From Paraburkholderia fungorum (GTDB taxonomy: Bacteria > Pseudomonadota > Gammaproteobacteria > Burkholderiales > Burkholderiaceae), in the NCBI RefSeq assembly GCF_902833645.1, contig NZ_CADFGE010000010.1, positions 124,001 to 188,000 of the forward strand: 64,000 nucleotides of DNA, in the 5' to 3' direction. Below are positions 8,034 through 15,408 of this stretch, piece by piece. Under the pieces are notes generated by a model. It made no database searches, was not told where the DNA came from, and saw only the letters and a program-made list of their open reading frames with translations. Position 1 is the stretch's first letter; each line of letters starts with the position of its first letter. The translations under genes and the position numbers were made by a program.

Positions 8034-8813
8034 ATGCTGAAACCCGACCCGGCCAACGTGCTGCCGCTTTCCGCCGCCCCGCTCTACGAGCAGATCAAGA
8101 CGGCGTTGCGCGCGCGCATTCTCGATGGCACCTATCCGGCCCATTCGCAGATGCCGTCCGAAAGCGACCTCTGCACGATGTTCAACGTCAGCCGCATCAC
8201 CGTGCGGCAAGCACTCGGCGATCTGCAAAAGGAAGGCCTCGTTTTCAAGCTTCACGGCAAGGGTACCTTCGTCGCCAAGCCGAAAGCGTTCCAGAACGTC
8301 AGCGCGTTGCAAGGCTTTGCCGAAGCGATGTCGTCGATGGGATATGAAATCGTCAACCAGCTCAAACATATTCGCTTCATCCCGGCCACCGCGCACATCG
8401 CGAGCCGCCTGCAACTGCCGGAAGGCACGAAGGTCGCCGAAATCCATCGGGTGCGGCTGCTCAATCGCGAACCGGTGTCGCTCGAAATCACGTGGGTGCC
8501 GGAAGCATTGGGCAAACGCCTCGCCGGCGCGGACCTCGTCACGCGCGACATCTTCCTGATTCTCGAGAACGACTGCGCAGTGCCGCTCGGCCACGCCGAT
8601 ATCTCCATCGACGCGATTCTCGCCGACGATGAAATCGTCGAGGCCCTGAATGTTGAAGAAGGCAGCCCCGTGCTGCGCATCGAACGTCTTACACATAGCG
8701 CGGACGGCACGCCAATCGACTACGAATACCTCTATTTTCGCGGCGACGCGTTCCAATACCGCTTTCGCATCGACCGTCAGAAAGAGAAGAAAAGCACAAG
8801 GAAGACGAAATGA
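8034..8813 (+). CDS. GntR family regulator, HutC subfamily (UTRA domain)
   Basis: DNA-binding regulator of 259 residues. An N-terminal winged helix (about 15-80) carries the typical PLYEQIKTALRARI, PSESDLCTMFNVSRITVRQALGDL and KGTFVAKP motifs. A C-terminal UTRA effector domain (about 95-245) ends in RIERLTHSADGTPIDYEYLYFRGD and a Lys-rich tail. It overlaps the start of the flavoprotein gene by four bases (ATGA), so it is the first gene of that operon and presumably its regulator, responding to the imported substrate or a product. The effector is unknown. A start at 7992 would add 14 residues. Confidence 0.92.
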   Translation: MLKPDPANVLPLSAAPLYEQIKTALRARILDGTYPAHSQMPSESDLCTMFNVSRITVRQALGDLQKEGLVFKLHGKGTFVAKPKAFQNVSALQGFAEAMSSMGYEIVNQLKHIRFIPATAHIASRLQLPEGTKVAEIHRVRLLNREPVSLEITWVPEALGKRLAGADLVTRDIFLILENDCAVPLGHADISIDAILADDEIVEALNVEEGSPVLRIERLTHSADGTPIDYEYLYFRGDAFQYRFRIDRQKEKKSTRKTK

Positions 8814-10555
8814 ACACGCAAATGAGTACGCACGTGCTCGAGTACGACCTGGTCGTCGTGGGCGGCGGCACGGCCGGCCCTATGGCTGCCGTCAAGGCAA
8901 AGGAACAGAATCCGAACCTGAAAGTGTTGCTGCTGGAGAAGGCCAACGTCAAACGCAGCGGCGCGATCTCGATGGGTATGGACGGTCTGAATAACGCCAT
9001 CATCCCCGGCCATGCCACACCGGAGCAGTACACCCGGGAAATCACCATCGCCAACGACGGCATTGTCGATCAGGCGGCCGTCTACGCCTACGCCCGGCAC
9101 AGTTTCACGACCATCGAGGAACTCGACCGCTGGGGCGTGAAGTTCGAAAAAGACGGTACGGGCGACTACGCGGTCAAGAAAGTGCATCACATGGGCTCCT
9201 ATGTTCTGCCGATGCCGGAGGGCCATGACATCAAGAAAGTGCTCTACCGGCAGCTCAAACGCGCACGCATTCCGATCACCAATCGTATTGTCGTCACACG
9301 GGTTCTGACCGACGCGCAAGGCCGTGCTTGCGGCGTGCTGGGTTTCGATTGCCGTACTGCGGATTTTTATGTCGTGCGCGCCAAGGCCGTGATTCTCTGC
9401 TGCGGAGCGGCGGGCCGGCTAGGCTTGCCCTCGTCGGGATACCTGATGGGAACCTACGAGAATCCCACCAACGCCGGCGACGGCTACGCGATGGCATATC
9501 ACGCGGGCGCCGCGCTGGCAAACCTCGAGTGCTTCCAGATCAACCCGCTGATCAAGGACTACAACGGCCCCGCTTGCGCTTATGTGACGGGCCCGCTCGG
9601 CGGCTTCACGGCGAATGGCAAGGGCGAGCGTTTTATCGAGTGCGATTACTGGAGCGGCCAGATGATGTGGGAGTTCTATCAGGAACTCCAAAGCGGCAAT
9701 GGGCCGGTGTTTCTGAAGCTCGACCATCTCGCCGAAGAAACCATTCAGACCATCGAGCAGATTCTGCACACGAATGAACGCCCGAGCCGGGGCCGGTTTC
9801 ACGCAGGACGCGGCACCGATTACCGCCAGCAGATGATCGAAATGCACATCTCGGAGATCGGTTTCTGCAGCGGCCACAGTGCCTCCGGCGTCTATGTGAA
9901 CGAGCGCGCGGAGACTACCGTCGCGGGCCTTTACGCTGCCGGGGACATGGCCGCCGTGCCGCACAACTACATGCTCGGCGCCTTCACGTACGGCTGGTTC
10001 GCCGGGCAGAACGCGGCGCAATACATCGACGGCCGCGAGCATGCGGCGCTCGATAGCGCGCAAGTGGAGGCGGAACGGGCGCGAATCTATGCCCCGCTCG
10101 AACGGGACACGGGGCTCGCGCCGGCGCAAGTCGAGTACAAGCTGCGCCGCATGGTGAACGACTATCTTCAGCCGCCGAAGGTCACGCGCAAGATGGAGAT
10201 CGGCCTGCAACGTTTCGCCGAAATCGCGGCCGATATCGATCAGATCAAGGCCGACAATCCGCACGAACTGATGCGCGCCGCGGAGGTGCGGGCGATTCGC
10301 GATTGCGCCGAAATGGCGGCGCACGCTTCGCTGTATCGCACGGAAAGCCGCTGGGGGCTGTATCACCATCGCGTCGATTATCCGCAACGTAACGACGCGG
10401 AATGGTTTTGCCACACGCATCTGAAGAAAGACGCAACGGGCCGCATGGTCAGCGAGAAACGCGCCATAGAACCGTATGTGGTGCCGCTCGACGACCACGA
10501 AGCTCAGGCCTATCAGAACCTGCGGATCGGCGAGCCGGCGCTCGCCGACGCTTGA
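8810..10555 (+). CDS. AprA/FrdA-like FAD flavoprotein subunit
   Basis: FAD-dependent oxidoreductase of 581 residues in the fumarate reductase/succinate dehydrogenase/adenylylsulfate reductase alpha superfamily. The dinucleotide-binding motif VVVGGGTAGPMAA is at about residues 14-26, followed by LLLEKANVKRSGAISMGMDGLNN. The FAD-binding second half has GLYAAGDMAAVPHNYMLGAFTYGWFAGQNAA (about 375-410). The next gene encodes a two-cluster ferredoxin, the same pairing as AprA with AprB. The presence of an ABC importer downstream argues against dissimilatory sulfate metabolism and for oxidation or reduction of an imported sulfur compound (inference). Translationally coupled to gntR. Confidence 0.85.
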   Translation: MNTQMSTHVLEYDLVVVGGGTAGPMAAVKAKEQNPNLKVLLLEKANVKRSGAISMGMDGLNNAIIPGHATPEQYTREITIANDGIVDQAAVYAYARHSFTTIEELDRWGVKFEKDGTGDYAVKKVHHMGSYVLPMPEGHDIKKVLYRQLKRARIPITNRIVVTRVLTDAQGRACGVLGFDCRTADFYVVRAKAVILCCGAAGRLGLPSSGYLMGTYENPTNAGDGYAMAYHAGAALANLECFQINPLIKDYNGPACAYVTGPLGGFTANGKGERFIECDYWSGQMMWEFYQELQSGNGPVFLKLDHLAEETIQTIEQILHTNERPSRGRFHAGRGTDYRQQMIEMHISEIGFCSGHSASGVYVNERAETTVAGLYAAGDMAAVPHNYMLGAFTYGWFAGQNAAQYIDGREHAALDSAQVEAERARIYAPLERDTGLAPAQVEYKLRRMVNDYLQPPKVTRKMEIGLQRFAEIAADIDQIKADNPHELMRAAEVRAIRDCAEMAAHASLYRTESRWGLYHHRVDYPQRNDAEWFCHTHLKKDATGRMVSEKRAIEPYVVPLDDHEAQAYQNLRIGEPALADA

Positions 10556-10564
10556 GGAGCCACC

Positions 10565-10810
10565 ATGTCTACGAAACCGCACAACATTTTCCAGCGCAGC
10601 GCCGCGCCGGTCACGATCGACGAAGACAAATGCATCGCGGACAAAGGCTGCACCGTCTGCGTGGATGTCTGCCCGCTCGACCTGCTCGCGATCGATCTGA
10701 CCAAGGGCAAGGCCTATATGAAGTTCGACGAATGCTGGTACTGCATGCCGTGTGAAAAAGATTGCCCGACCGATGCGGTCAGGGTCGACATTCCGTATCT
10801 GCTGCGCTAG
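10565..10810 (+). CDS. Two-[4Fe-4S] ferredoxin, AprB-like
   Basis: Small 81-residue electron carrier. Eight cysteines form two clusters: CIADKGCTVCVDVCP (about 23-37, with the longer first spacing seen in AprB-type proteins) and CWYCMPCEKDCP (about 57-68). It probably docks on the flavoprotein encoded 9 bases upstream and passes electrons to or from its FAD. It lacks the C-terminal tail that wraps AprA in dissimilatory sulfate reducers, so it is shorter than classical AprB. An ATG with GGAG upstream (GAGGAGCCACC) sets the start. Confidence 0.9.
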   Translation: MSTKPHNIFQRSAAPVTIDEDKCIADKGCTVCVDVCPLDLLAIDLTKGKAYMKFDECWYCMPCEKDCPTDAVRVDIPYLLR

Positions 10811-10862
10811 CAGCCGCTCACTCCGACCAAACGTTGTTTCCCTATCAACCGGGGCTTAACTC

Positions 10863-12293
10863 ATGAAACGTCGTCAATGGCTTGCCACAGCTCTCCTCGC
10901 GAGCGGCCTGTTTTCACTCACAGCGGGCGCGGCGCGCGCCGAGACAATTCGCGTCGCGATCGGCACGCAGGACACGACGATCAATTGCGCGACGGGCGGC
11001 CTGCTGATCCGCGAACTGAATCTGCTCGACAAATATCTGCCGCACGACGGCAAGTACAAAGACGTCAAGTACGACGTGCAATGGAAAGACTTCACGTCCG
11101 GCGCGCCGATGACCAACGAAATGGTGGCGGGCAAACTCGACTTCGGATCGATGGCGGATTTCCCCGGTTCGTTGAACGGAGCAGCCTTCCAGAAGGCCGG
11201 CAGGAAAAGCATCTTCATCACCGTACTCTCAGGCAGTATCGACGGCAGCGGCAATGGCATCGTCGTGCCGGACGACTCGTCCATCCGTTCGATCGCCGAC
11301 CTGAAAGGCAAGACGATCTCGGTGCCGTTCGCCTCGGCGGCGCACGGCATGTTGCTGCGGGCCATCAAGGCGCAAGGCTGGAATCCCGACACCGACGTCA
11401 ACATCATCACGCAGTCGCCCGAAGTGGCCGGTAGTGCGTTGAAGGCGCATAAGATCGACGCACACGCCGACTTCGTGCCGTTCGCCGAACTGTTTCCGTT
11501 CCGCGGTTTCGCGCGCAAGATCTACGACGGTGCGCAGACCCACGCGCCGACCTTCCACGGCACGCTCGTCGACGCCGACTATGCGAAGCGCTATCCGGAA
11601 GTCGTGGTCGCGTATCTGCGCGCGGTGATCGAGGCGAATCGGCTGTTTGCGCAAGATCCCGAGAAATACAGCCAGTTGATCCAGAAGGTCACCGGCATCG
11701 ACGCCGAGGTCAATTATCTGTTCCACGGGCCGCTCGGTCTGCAGACGCGCGATCTCACATGGAAGCCCGAATACCGGCAGGCAACTGTCACGGCGATCAG
11801 CACACTCAAGCTGCTGAAAAAGACCGACGTCGATCTGGATGTCAACACGTTCATCGACGACCGCTATCTGCGCGAAGCATTCAGACAATCGGGACTGAAC
11901 TACGACGCGGCCCTCAGGAACTACGCGAAACAGCCACTCGTGGCCAATGACGTGCAAACCGGCAAACCCATCACCGATTTTCGCAGTGTGACGCAGGTCT
12001 GGCTCGATGGCGAAGGCAAGGTGCGCAACTATGCATCGGCGCAGGAGGCCTTCGCGGCGCTCAACACGCTGGAGCAAGGCGGCAAGAAAGCTCGTGTGGT
12101 GTACGTGCAGGATCGTTCGAGCGGCCTGAAGCTGTTCGCCAGTCAGGCGTGGTACGTGAAGGACGCCAAGGGCAATATCAACGCCTTCCTGCTGAAAGAC
12201 AACGCCGATCGCTACGCGAAGCAGGTGAACGGCAACGTGGTGGATTTCGCCGCCGCGAAGACCGATGCGACGCAAGCGGTCGCGGCACGCTAA
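10863..12293 (+). CDS. ABC transporter substrate-binding protein, NrtA/SsuA/TauA type, with C-terminal extension
   Basis: Periplasmic binding component, 476 residues. A Sec signal peptide (MKRRQWLATALLASGLFSLTAGAARA, cut before ETIRV) is followed by an NMT1-like bilobal fold: DFGSMADFPGSLNG, LKGKTISVPFASAAHGMLLRA, AHADFVPFAELFPFRGFARKIYDG. Typical family members are about 330 residues. Here roughly 110 additional residues follow, ending AWYVKDAKGNINAFLLKDNADRYAKQ, which recall the NosL C-terminal region and may be a fused accessory domain (uncertain). It precedes its permease and ATPase and probably delivers a sulfonate, nitrogen or organosulfur ligand; the ligand cannot be read from sequence. 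Confidence 0.88.
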   Translation: MKRRQWLATALLASGLFSLTAGAARAETIRVAIGTQDTTINCATGGLLIRELNLLDKYLPHDGKYKDVKYDVQWKDFTSGAPMTNEMVAGKLDFGSMADFPGSLNGAAFQKAGRKSIFITVLSGSIDGSGNGIVVPDDSSIRSIADLKGKTISVPFASAAHGMLLRAIKAQGWNPDTDVNIITQSPEVAGSALKAHKIDAHADFVPFAELFPFRGFARKIYDGAQTHAPTFHGTLVDADYAKRYPEVVVAYLRAVIEANRLFAQDPEKYSQLIQKVTGIDAEVNYLFHGPLGLQTRDLTWKPEYRQATVTAISTLKLLKKTDVDLDVNTFIDDRYLREAFRQSGLNYDAALRNYAKQPLVANDVQTGKPITDFRSVTQVWLDGEGKVRNYASAQEAFAALNTLEQGGKKARVVYVQDRSSGLKLFASQAWYVKDAKGNINAFLLKDNADRYAKQVNGNVVDFAAAKTDATQAVAAR

Positions 12294-12334
12294 CCGATCG
12301 TCCTGCGACGTTCATCCAATCACGGGAGTCCTCG

Positions 12335-13189
12335 ATGTCAGCCATTCTCGACGCCACGGAGAATACCAGCGTTCGACACAGCGCCGCCGCCCGGCGGAAC
12401 TGGAATCCGGCACGTCTCGCACGTGTGGCGGCCAGGTTCGTATCGGTTCTGGTATGTGTCGGCATCTGGCAAGTGCTGGCCGAGCATCATGTCTCGTTCG
12501 GGCTTGTGACGTTCGCCAACGTGCCCGCGCCAAGTGACGTGGTGCCCGCGGCCTGGGCCCTGTTCCACTCGCCCAAACTGCCGATGCACCTGCTGTCCAG
12601 CGTGATGCGCGTGCTGGTGGGCTTTGTCGCGGCGAGCGCCGTGGGTATCGGGCTGGGACTTGCAATCGGGCGCTATCGGGCGTTCGAGGACGCGGTGCTG
12701 CCCCCGCTCGAGGTACTGCGGCCGATTCCCGCGGTTGCGTGGATCCCGCTTGCCATCCTGATGTTTCCTTCATCGGAGATGAGCATGATGTTCATCACCT
12801 TCATTGGCGCCCTGTTTCCGATCCTGTTGAATACGATCCATGGTGTGGAAGGCGTCGATCCACGGCTGGTGGCAACCGCCCGTTCGCTCGGCACGCGCGG
12901 CGCTGCGCTATTTGCCGAAGTGATCTTGCCGGGTGCGGCGCCCGCTATCGTCACGGGTCTGTCGATCGGCATGGGAACCGCGTGGTTCTGTCTCGTCACC
13001 GCCGAGATGATCGCCGGTCAGTACGGCATCGGCTATTTCACGTGGGAGTCTTACACGTTGCAGAACTATGCGGACATCGTCGTCGGCATGCTGCTGATCG
13101 GCGCGTTGGGTATGGGCAGCAGTGTGCTGGTGAAGCGCGTCGGGCTGGCGCTGATACCGTGGTACCGGATGGAGGCAGCGCAGCAATGA
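12335..13189 (+). CDS. ABC transporter permease, SsuC/TauC type
   Basis: Inner-membrane permease of 284 residues with about six transmembrane segments. The cytoplasmic EAA loop is GVDPRLVATARSLGTRGAALFAEVILPGAAPAIVTGL (about 175-210), diagnostic of the BPD permease domain that contacts the ATPase. The start at 12335 (MSAILDATENTS) has CGGGAG nine bases before it; the frame open upstream overlaps the binding protein gene and is discarded. The stop overlaps the ATPase start by four bases (ATGA), indicating translational coupling. Confidence 0.92.
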   Translation: MSAILDATENTSVRHSAAARRNWNPARLARVAARFVSVLVCVGIWQVLAEHHVSFGLVTFANVPAPSDVVPAAWALFHSPKLPMHLLSSVMRVLVGFVAASAVGIGLGLAIGRYRAFEDAVLPPLEVLRPIPAVAWIPLAILMFPSSEMSMMFITFIGALFPILLNTIHGVEGVDPRLVATARSLGTRGAALFAEVILPGAAPAIVTGLSIGMGTAWFCLVTAEMIAGQYGIGYFTWESYTLQNYADIVVGMLLIGALGMGSSVLVKRVGLALIPWYRMEAAQQ

Positions 13190-13974
13190 GCACCGAATTG
13201 CAAGCGAAACCGCCTGGCCGCATCGACGTACGCGCGTTGAGCGTCGACGTCGGCGTGCGCGAACAGCGGTTCACCGCGCTCGATCAACTGGATTTCAGCG
13301 TCGAACCGGGCGAACTCGTCTGCGTATTGGGCCCCTCGGGATGCGGAAAATCCACGCTGCTGGCGGCACTCGCCGGACACGTGGCAGCCAGTGCGGGTGA
13401 GATTGTCGTCGACGGCGAGCGGGTCGTGCGCCCGCATCCGGAACGCGGTCTCGTATTCCAGCAGCACACGCTCTTTCCGTGGAAGCGCGTAATCGACAAC
13501 GTCGCATTCGGCCTGAAGATGAAAGGACTCCCGGTCGATGAGCGCCGCCGTCAAGCCGCCGAGCTGCTCGACCTGGTGGGTTTAAGCGGGTTCGGCACGC
13601 GCTATCCGGCGCAATTGTCGGGCGGCATGCAGCAGCGCGTGGAAATCGCCCGCGCGCTGATCAACCGGCCACGCGTGCTGCTGATGGACGAACCGTTCGG
13701 CGCGCTCGACGCGCAAACGCGCCGCATGATGCAAACACTGCTGCTCGACGTGTGGACACAGATCCGTACCACGGTGCTGTTCGTCACGCACGATATCGAC
13801 GAAGCGCTGTTTCTCGCCGACCGCATCCTCGTGCTGTCGCAGCGCCCCGCGCGCATCGTCGCCGATTTGCGCGTCACGTTGAACCGCCCTCGCGACGACG
13901 AGACCACGACCGACGCGCAATTCATCGAGATCAAGCGCCACTGCCTCGCGCTGTTGCGCGAAGCGTCAGCCTGA
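13186..13974 (+). CDS. ABC transporter ATP-binding protein, SsuB/TauB type
   Basis: ATPase of 262 residues energising the importer. Walker A GPSGCGKST (about 48-56), Q-loop VFQQHTLFPWKRV, signature LSGGMQQRVEIARAL (about 140-154), Walker B VLLMDEPFGALD and the switch His in FVTHDIDEALFLADRI are all intact, so it should be active. The order of binding protein, permease and ATPase fits the NrtABC/SsuABC class. The start was set at the ATG overlapping the permease stop; a longer open frame reaching back to 12739 is only a shadow of the permease gene. Confidence 0.93.
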   Translation: MSTELQAKPPGRIDVRALSVDVGVREQRFTALDQLDFSVEPGELVCVLGPSGCGKSTLLAALAGHVAASAGEIVVDGERVVRPHPERGLVFQQHTLFPWKRVIDNVAFGLKMKGLPVDERRRQAAELLDLVGLSGFGTRYPAQLSGGMQQRVEIARALINRPRVLLMDEPFGALDAQTRRMMQTLLLDVWTQIRTTVLFVTHDIDEALFLADRILVLSQRPARIVADLRVTLNRPRDDETTTDAQFIEIKRHCLALLREASA

Positions 13975-14038
13975 CGTGTTTCGCGTGCCTGACCGGGTTA
14001 CCGAAAGCTTCCGCTTCAATCCAGACATCACTCTACAC

Positions 14039-15037
14039 ATGACCGATATTTCGCTTCCGCTGACGTTCGACCCCGATTCCCTCGACCCGGAAGCCGCCGA
14101 ACTCCTGCCGCGATTGGCGTCTACGGACGCCGCGGTGCGCCGTATCGCGCTCCTCGCGCTTGCCGACCTTGAAGACGAAGCCCTGCTCGGACCGATTGTC
14201 GCCGCGTTGCGCACCGACCTGTCGCCGGACGTTCGCGCGCAAGCCGCCGAGGTGCTCGGTGCGTGGGAGCGCGCCGACGCGGTCAAAGCGCTATGCGAAG
14301 CGTTGACGGATCGTGCGGAAGCGGTGCGCGACGCAGCCGCGCTAAGTCTGTCCAATCTGAAAGATCCCGAATCGGGACCGCTGCTCGCGCCCTACACCAC
14401 GCATCCCGATCCGTTCGTACGCCAGGCTGCATTGCGCGGTCTGCGCGAATTACGCTACGCGGGAGCGCTGGAACCCGCGCTGGCCGCGCTCAGCGCAAGC
14501 GAAGACCCGGTGCGGCTCGAAGCGGTGAGCGTGCTCGGCTGGTTGAAGAGCGAGCAGGCACTTGGCCCCCTCACCGCGGTCGCCGTGAATGATGCGAACG
14601 CTGCCGTACGCCGCGCGGCAATCGGAGCGTTGGGTATCGGGGCAGCGGCAACGGAAGAGACCATCGTCGCGTTGCTGGGCTCGCTGCGCGATGCGGCGTG
14701 GCAGGTCCGTGAGGAAGCAGCGGCCACCCTCGGCAAACTGCGCGTGTCGGACGCGCGCGATGCGCTGATCGCAGCGCTCGAAGACGACTACTGGCAAGTC
14801 CGTTTGCAGGCAGTTCGCGCGTTGGGCAAACTCCGCGACACAGCGGCGAGCACGGCGGTCGCCACACTCCTCACCCACGCGATCAGCAATCTGCGCAAGG
14901 AAGCTGCCTTGTCGCTAGGAGAACTGGGCGACGTAGCGTCATTGCCCGCCTTGCACGCCGCCTCGGCCGATGCCGATCCGGAAGTACGCAAGGCCGCCCG
15001 CATCGCCTTGACGCAAATCGGAAAGGCGCAACGATGA
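14039..15037 (+). CDS. HEAT-repeat protein
   Basis: All-helical solenoid of 332 residues built from about nine or ten HEAT/PBS-lyase-like repeats of some 31 residues (for example DVRAQAAEVLGAWERADAVKALCEAL, VREEAAATLGKLRVSDARDALIAAL, VRLQAVRALGKLRD). Such proteins act as protein-protein scaffolds or, in phycobilin lyases and related enzymes, as cofactor handlers. No catalytic motif is visible. The ATG start begins MTDISLPLTFD; a GTG at 13976 would add 21 residues. It sits between the ABC ATPase and the DUF971 gene and overlaps the latter by four bases, so it is part of the same operon; it may help assemble or dock the flavoprotein-ferredoxin pair (inference). Confidence 0.88.
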   Translation: MTDISLPLTFDPDSLDPEAAELLPRLASTDAAVRRIALLALADLEDEALLGPIVAALRTDLSPDVRAQAAEVLGAWERADAVKALCEALTDRAEAVRDAAALSLSNLKDPESGPLLAPYTTHPDPFVRQAALRGLRELRYAGALEPALAALSASEDPVRLEAVSVLGWLKSEQALGPLTAVAVNDANAAVRRAAIGALGIGAAATEETIVALLGSLRDAAWQVREEAAATLGKLRVSDARDALIAALEDDYWQVRLQAVRALGKLRDTAASTAVATLLTHAISNLRKEAALSLGELGDVASLPALHAASADADPEVRKAARIALTQIGKAQR

Positions 15038-15312
15038 AGGCCCCGGAACACGTCACGGTTCACGCGGCGAGTGGACGATTATCCCTCACATGGCATGGCG
15101 GACACACGCAGTGGATCGACAACGCGACGCTGAGGGAGCGCTGCCCTTGCTCGACATGCCGCCGCCTCGCGCATGCGGGTCACGATGCGCGGGTCGAGCC
15201 GCATGTTGCGATCGTCGATATGCAGCCGATGGGATACGGCGTGCAGATCGGGTTCAGCGACGGACACGCGCAGGGTATCTATCCGTGGGAATATCTGGCG
15301 GCAATCACCTGA
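15034..15312 (+). CDS. DUF971 domain protein (gamma-butyrobetaine hydroxylase N-terminal-like)
   Basis: A 92-residue protein made almost wholly of the DUF971/GBBH-like N-terminal domain: TWHGGHTQWIDNATLRERCPCSTCR, then VDMQPMGYGVQIGFSDGHAQGIYPWEYL. The CPCSTC cysteines are the usual zinc-binding positions. Free-standing DUF971 proteins often accompany iron-sulfur cluster and P-loop assembly genes, which would fit a role in maturing the AprB-like ferredoxin (inference). It is the last gene of the GntR operon, coupled to the HEAT-repeat gene by an ATGA overlap, and is followed by a short tandem repeat and a terminator. Confidence 0.9.
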   Translation: MKAPEHVTVHAASGRLSLTWHGGHTQWIDNATLRERCPCSTCRRLAHAGHDARVEPHVAIVDMQPMGYGVQIGFSDGHAQGIYPWEYLAAIT

Positions 15313-15360
15313 AATGCGGCCTGAAGTGCAGCCTGAAATACAGCCTGAAATACGGCCTGA
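15313..15360 (+). repeat. Four imperfect 12-bp tandem repeats after a stop codon
   Basis: Four contiguous copies of a 12-bp unit, AATGCGGCCTGA, with variants AGTGCAGCCTGA, AATACAGCCTGA and AATACGGCCTGA. They begin directly after the DUF971 stop codon, whose own CACCTGA resembles the end of a unit, suggesting slipped-strand expansion around the stop. Each copy carries an in-frame TGA. Confidence 0.85.
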
Positions 15361-15375
15361 ATGATGGCGCGGTAA

Positions 15376-15407
15376 AAAAGCGGCGGCCGTGGAAGGCCGC
15401 CGCTTTT
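15376..15407. terminator. Bidirectional intrinsic terminator
   Basis: A 13-bp stem (AAAAGCGGCGGCC with its complement) and 6-nt loop, flanked by A-run and T-run on the two sides, lies between the convergent DUF971 and cysteine desulfurase genes. It should stop transcription in both directions. Confidence 0.9.
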
Positions 15408-15408
15408 C

